Assembly: GCA_030616835.1 (NCBI GenBank) | Contig: JAUWWP010000029.1 | Location: 1 to 15,157, forward strand | DNA length: 15,157 nucleotides | DNA from: Deltaproteobacteria bacterium | GTDB lineage: Bacteria > Desulfobacterota > G020345765 | Direction: 5' to 3' | Shown: in pieces, positions 13,085 through 15,157 of the stretch | How positions within the stretch are numbered: the first letter of the stretch is position 1 | Layout: each line of letters begins with the position of its first letter | Made by a program: the position numbers and the translations under genes | The notes under the pieces: generated by a model | Told to the model about the DNA's origin: nothing | The model's database searches: none | Seen by the model: only the letters and a program-made list of their open reading frames with translations

Positions 13085-14089
13085 CCGGTTTCCATACATC
13101 CGGGCATAATACTTCAGGTACTCTCCACTTTTGACCTTTTCCCACCACCCCCGATTATCCAGATACCAACGAATTGTTTGTCGCAACCCTTCTTGAAAGT
13201 TGGTTTGAGGTTTCCAGCCAAGCTCTTCCCGGAGCTTACTTGGATCAATAGCATAACGACGGTCATGCCCGGGTCGATCTTTGACAAAGCTGATTAATGA
13301 CTCTGGTTTTCCCAACTCTTTAACAATAAATTTCACTATATCCAGGTTTGTCCGTTCGTTTTCTCCCCCGATATTATAAACCTCCCCTTCCCTTCCCCGG
13401 TGGAGAACAAGGTCAAGGGCCCGGCTGTGATCATCGACATATATCCAATCCCGGATATTCAAACCATCCCCGTAGATAGGAAGCTCTTTCCCCTCCAGGG
13501 CATTGGTGATTACCAGAGGAATCAGCTTTTCCGGAAACTGATAAGCTCCGTAGTTATTTGAACACCGGGAAATAATTGCCGGGAAATTAAAACTCTTACA
13601 GTAGGCTCTAACCAGAAGATCGGCACCCGCCTTGGATGCCGAATAAGGACTGTTGGGAGCAAGAGGGGTGGATTCAGTGAAATAACCGGCGGCTCCGAGA
13701 GAGCCATAGACCTCGTCGGTGGATATCTGGATAAATCGGGATATCCCTTGCTTTCGCCCTGCCCCCAGCAGGGTCTGGGTACCCAAGACATTGGTTTTGA
13801 TAAAAATCAGCGGATCCTCAATGCTCCGGTCCACATGGGACTCGGCAGCAAAGTTAATGATAACTTCAATCCCTCTCTGGAGTATCTCCTCCACCAGTCT
13901 GGCATCCCCTATATCCCCTTTAATAAACTCATAATTGGAGCTATTCTCGACCTCCCGAAGATTCTCTAAGTTACCGGCATAGGTCAACTTATCAAGGTTG
14001 ACCACCTGGTAGTCCTTATACCTCTCTACTAAATACCTGATAAAATTAGATCCGATGAAACCAGCACCACCGGTTACCAAAATCTTCAT
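13076..14089 (-). CDS. rmlB: dTDP-glucose 4,6-dehydratase
   Basis: An extended short-chain dehydrogenase/reductase of 337 residues, the usual family length. The NAD-binding GGAGFIG is at residues 7-13, NFAAESHVDRS at 79-89, the dehydratase triad TDE at 124-126, and YSASK at 149-153 (catalytic Tyr149 and Lys153 intact). RCSNNYG and PEKLIPL follow at about 175-192. It converts dTDP-glucose to dTDP-4-keto-6-deoxyglucose, the second step to dTDP-rhamnose. The ATG at 14089 has a GAGG ribosome binding site five bases upstream. The TGA stop lies within a 15-bp palindrome (13070-13084), so the last residues (NRSA) may derive from a repeat that invaded the gene end. The rmlD gene follows after a 223-base repeat-filled gap. 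Confidence 0.96.
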   Translation of the reverse strand: MKILVTGGAGFIGSNFIRYLVERYKDYQVVNLDKLTYAGNLENLREVENSSNYEFIKGDIGDARLVEEILQRGIEVIINFAAESHVDRSIEDPLIFIKTNVLGTQTLLGAGRKQGISRFIQISTDEVYGSLGAAGYFTESTPLAPNSPYSASKAGADLLVRAYCKSFNFPAIISRCSNNYGAYQFPEKLIPLVITNALEGKELPIYGDGLNIRDWIYVDDHSRALDLVLHRGREGEVYNIGGENERTNLDIVKFIVKELGKPESLISFVKDRPGHDRRYAIDPSKLREELGWKPQTNFQEGLRQTIRWYLDNRGWWEKVKSGEYLKYYARMYGNRSA

Positions 14090-14154
14090 TAGTCCTCTTG
14101 TCTGCTTCTCAGTCTCAGCTTTTCCGGTTAATTATTGATCTCCCGGTGAACACT

Positions 14155-14610
14155 CTAACCATCCTTACGGCTCCAATTGTAGGGAATGTCATTATCGTGG
14201 GGATCAACTCGAAACTCATCAGGATTATCGTAATTGTATACCTCAGTGGGGCAATTGACAGCAATTGCCTCCTCAGCACTGACGCACTTAAATCCGTGCA
14301 TGACCAGAGGAGGAATTTTAATCAGCAGGGGATTGTGCTCTCCGATAAAGAATTCATTTACTTCCTTAAAGGTGGGAGAATCCTCCCGACCATCATAAAG
14401 CACTACTTTCATCATCCCTTTGACCACGGCCATATTATCTACCTGCTTCTTATGATAATGCCACCCCTTGACCACCCCGGGATAAGCAGTGGTCATATAA
14501 ACCTGCCCGAACTTGACGAACAGCTCATCATCATTCCGTAAAATTTCCATCAGCCTTCCCCGTTCATCCGGGATAAGCCTAAGCTTTTTTACCACTACCC
14601 CCTCGATCAT
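14155..14610 (-). CDS. rmlC: Short RmlC-like dTDP-4-dehydrorhamnose 3,5-epimerase family protein
   Basis: This 151-residue cupin-type protein belongs to the dTDP-sugar isomerase family. Visible motifs are DERG (15-18), GWHYHKKQVDN (49-59; canonical RmlC has RGLHYQ here), LYDGREDSPTF (71-81) and IPPLVMHGF (99-107). Canonical RmlC is about 180 residues, so this is a short variant. It sits between rmlA and rmlB, and no other 3,5-epimerase is present, so it probably makes dTDP-4-keto-L-rhamnose; a 3-only epimerase or a ketoisomerase of the same fold is possible. The ATG at 14610 is preceded by a strong GGGAGGA ribosome binding site. The 65-base spacer to rmlB shows no structure I can identify. 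Confidence 0.8.
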   Translation of the reverse strand: MIEGVVVKKLRLIPDERGRLMEILRNDDELFVKFGQVYMTTAYPGVVKGWHYHKKQVDNMAVVKGMMKVVLYDGREDSPTFKEVNEFFIGEHNPLLIKIPPLVMHGFKCVSAEEAIAVNCPTEVYNYDNPDEFRVDPHDNDIPYNWSRKDG

Positions 14611-14639
14611 TTCCTGTTCCTCCCTTATCTCACTCTATC

Positions 14640-15157
14640 TCAGAGGATTTCTATATGGCTGTTATCACCCAGCATAAGCCGGTAAGCTCTGGGCTTAAGC
14701 TCGGATTTATAAACCTCTACATCTCTGCCAATGAGACTATCCTCAATCCTTGCCCCGACATCAGCGATCAAGCAATTCTCCATTATGATACTGTGCTCGA
14801 TCTCGCTCCCTCTGATCTCGGTATTGCAATTTACCGAGGTAAAGGGGCCTATATATGAATTAATTATGCGCGAATCCTTACCAATGATAGCCGGCCCCCG
14901 AATAGTGCTCCGGACAACTTCAGCTCCCGGCTCGATCACTACCTTAAAATCAATTTGGGAACCCTTGTCCACTTTCCCCTCGACTCGCATCTCCAGGGTA
15001 TCCAGGATCATTCGGTTAGCCTCGAGGATATCCTCTAACTTACCGGTATCCTTCCACCAGCCGGTAATGATATGGGGGTTTACTACATAACCATTATCAA
15101 TGAGCCATTGGATGGCGTCGGTGATCTCCAGTTCCCCCCTGGCTGAGGGCTTTATTG
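14640..15157 (-). CDS. rmlA: Glucose-1-phosphate thymidylyltransferase, long type (C-terminal part, runs off the window)
   Basis: The minus-strand frame stays open from the TGA at 14640 to the window edge, giving the last ~172 residues; the start lies outside. Read inward from the edge, it gives a GELEITDAIQWLID segment and then ITGWWKDTGK, the end of the nucleotidyltransferase domain in the long RmlA family (known to be about 350 residues). A left-handed beta-helix-like tail follows, with short repeats such as GPAIIGKDSRI and GPFTSVNCNTEI. The enzyme makes dTDP-glucose from glucose-1-phosphate and dTTP, the first step to dTDP-L-rhamnose. An internal ATG at 15011 is not the start, because conserved sequence continues upstream of it. 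The RmlC-like gene begins 29 bases downstream, so the two are probably cotranscribed. The catalytic N-terminal half cannot be seen. Long-type RmlA proteins can also serve other dTDP-sugars. Confidence 0.9.
   Translation of the reverse strand, partial: IKPSARGELEITDAIQWLIDNGYVVNPHIITGWWKDTGKLEDILEANRMILDTLEMRVEGKVDKGSQIDFKVVIEPGAEVVRSTIRGPAIIGKDSRIINSYIGPFTSVNCNTEIRGSEIEHSIIMENCLIADVGARIEDSLIGRDVEVYKSELKPRAYRLMLGDNSHIEIL

Noticed and set aside
14090..14154. Possible regulatory structure between rmlC and rmlB
   Set aside because: No dyad or promoter-like pair stands out in this 65-base gap.

Overview
The window is a stretch of bacterial chromosome in which every supported gene lies on the minus strand, so the reading order runs from the right end to the left. 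The mix suggests an uncultured, probably Gram-negative environmental bacterium. The clues are a PyrR-controlled pyr operon, a DUF4845-like gene next to lepB, a long-type RmlA, and spacers full of AT-rich and GC-rich palindromic repeats of the kind seen in many metagenome-assembled genomes. I cannot place the phylum with confidence; Desulfobacterota, Nitrospirota or Omnitrophota-like lineages are guesses.

Right part (about 15157 down to 8302): a nucleotide-sugar block. It holds the end of a long-type glucose-1-phosphate thymidylyltransferase (rmlA), a short RmlC-like epimerase, rmlB and rmlD (together the dTDP-L-rhamnose pathway), then UDP-glucose 6-dehydrogenase (ugd), a UDP-xylose-synthase-like decarboxylase and a GalE-like epimerase. 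These would feed surface polysaccharide synthesis; no glycosyltransferase or transporter is in the window. The two last enzymes both lack the usual catalytic lysine of their YxxxK motif.

Middle (8290 to 3935): signal peptidase I (lepB) starts 11 bases after galE. A small membrane protein resembling DUF4845 follows, with a good sigma-70-type promoter before it. Next comes the pyrimidine operon pyrR-pyrB-pyrC. A PyrR-binding-like RNA motif and a 13-bp hairpin that covers the pyrR ribosome binding site lie between the DUF4845-like gene and pyrR.

Left part (3934 to 1): a four-helix-bundle (23S rRNA intervening-sequence type) gene inside an inverted-repeat cassette, an unrecognised 203-residue protein, and recG. 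The main discovery candidate is that the spacer between ugd and the UDP-xylose synthase gene (10467-10598) carries both ends of the four-helix-bundle cassette, including its first nine codons, with the middle deleted. This makes the four-helix-bundle gene look like cargo of a dispersed, MITE-like element. Other GC-rich palindromes sit inside or at the edges of coding regions (rmlD, rmlB stop, recG start), which also suggests active or recent repeat spread.
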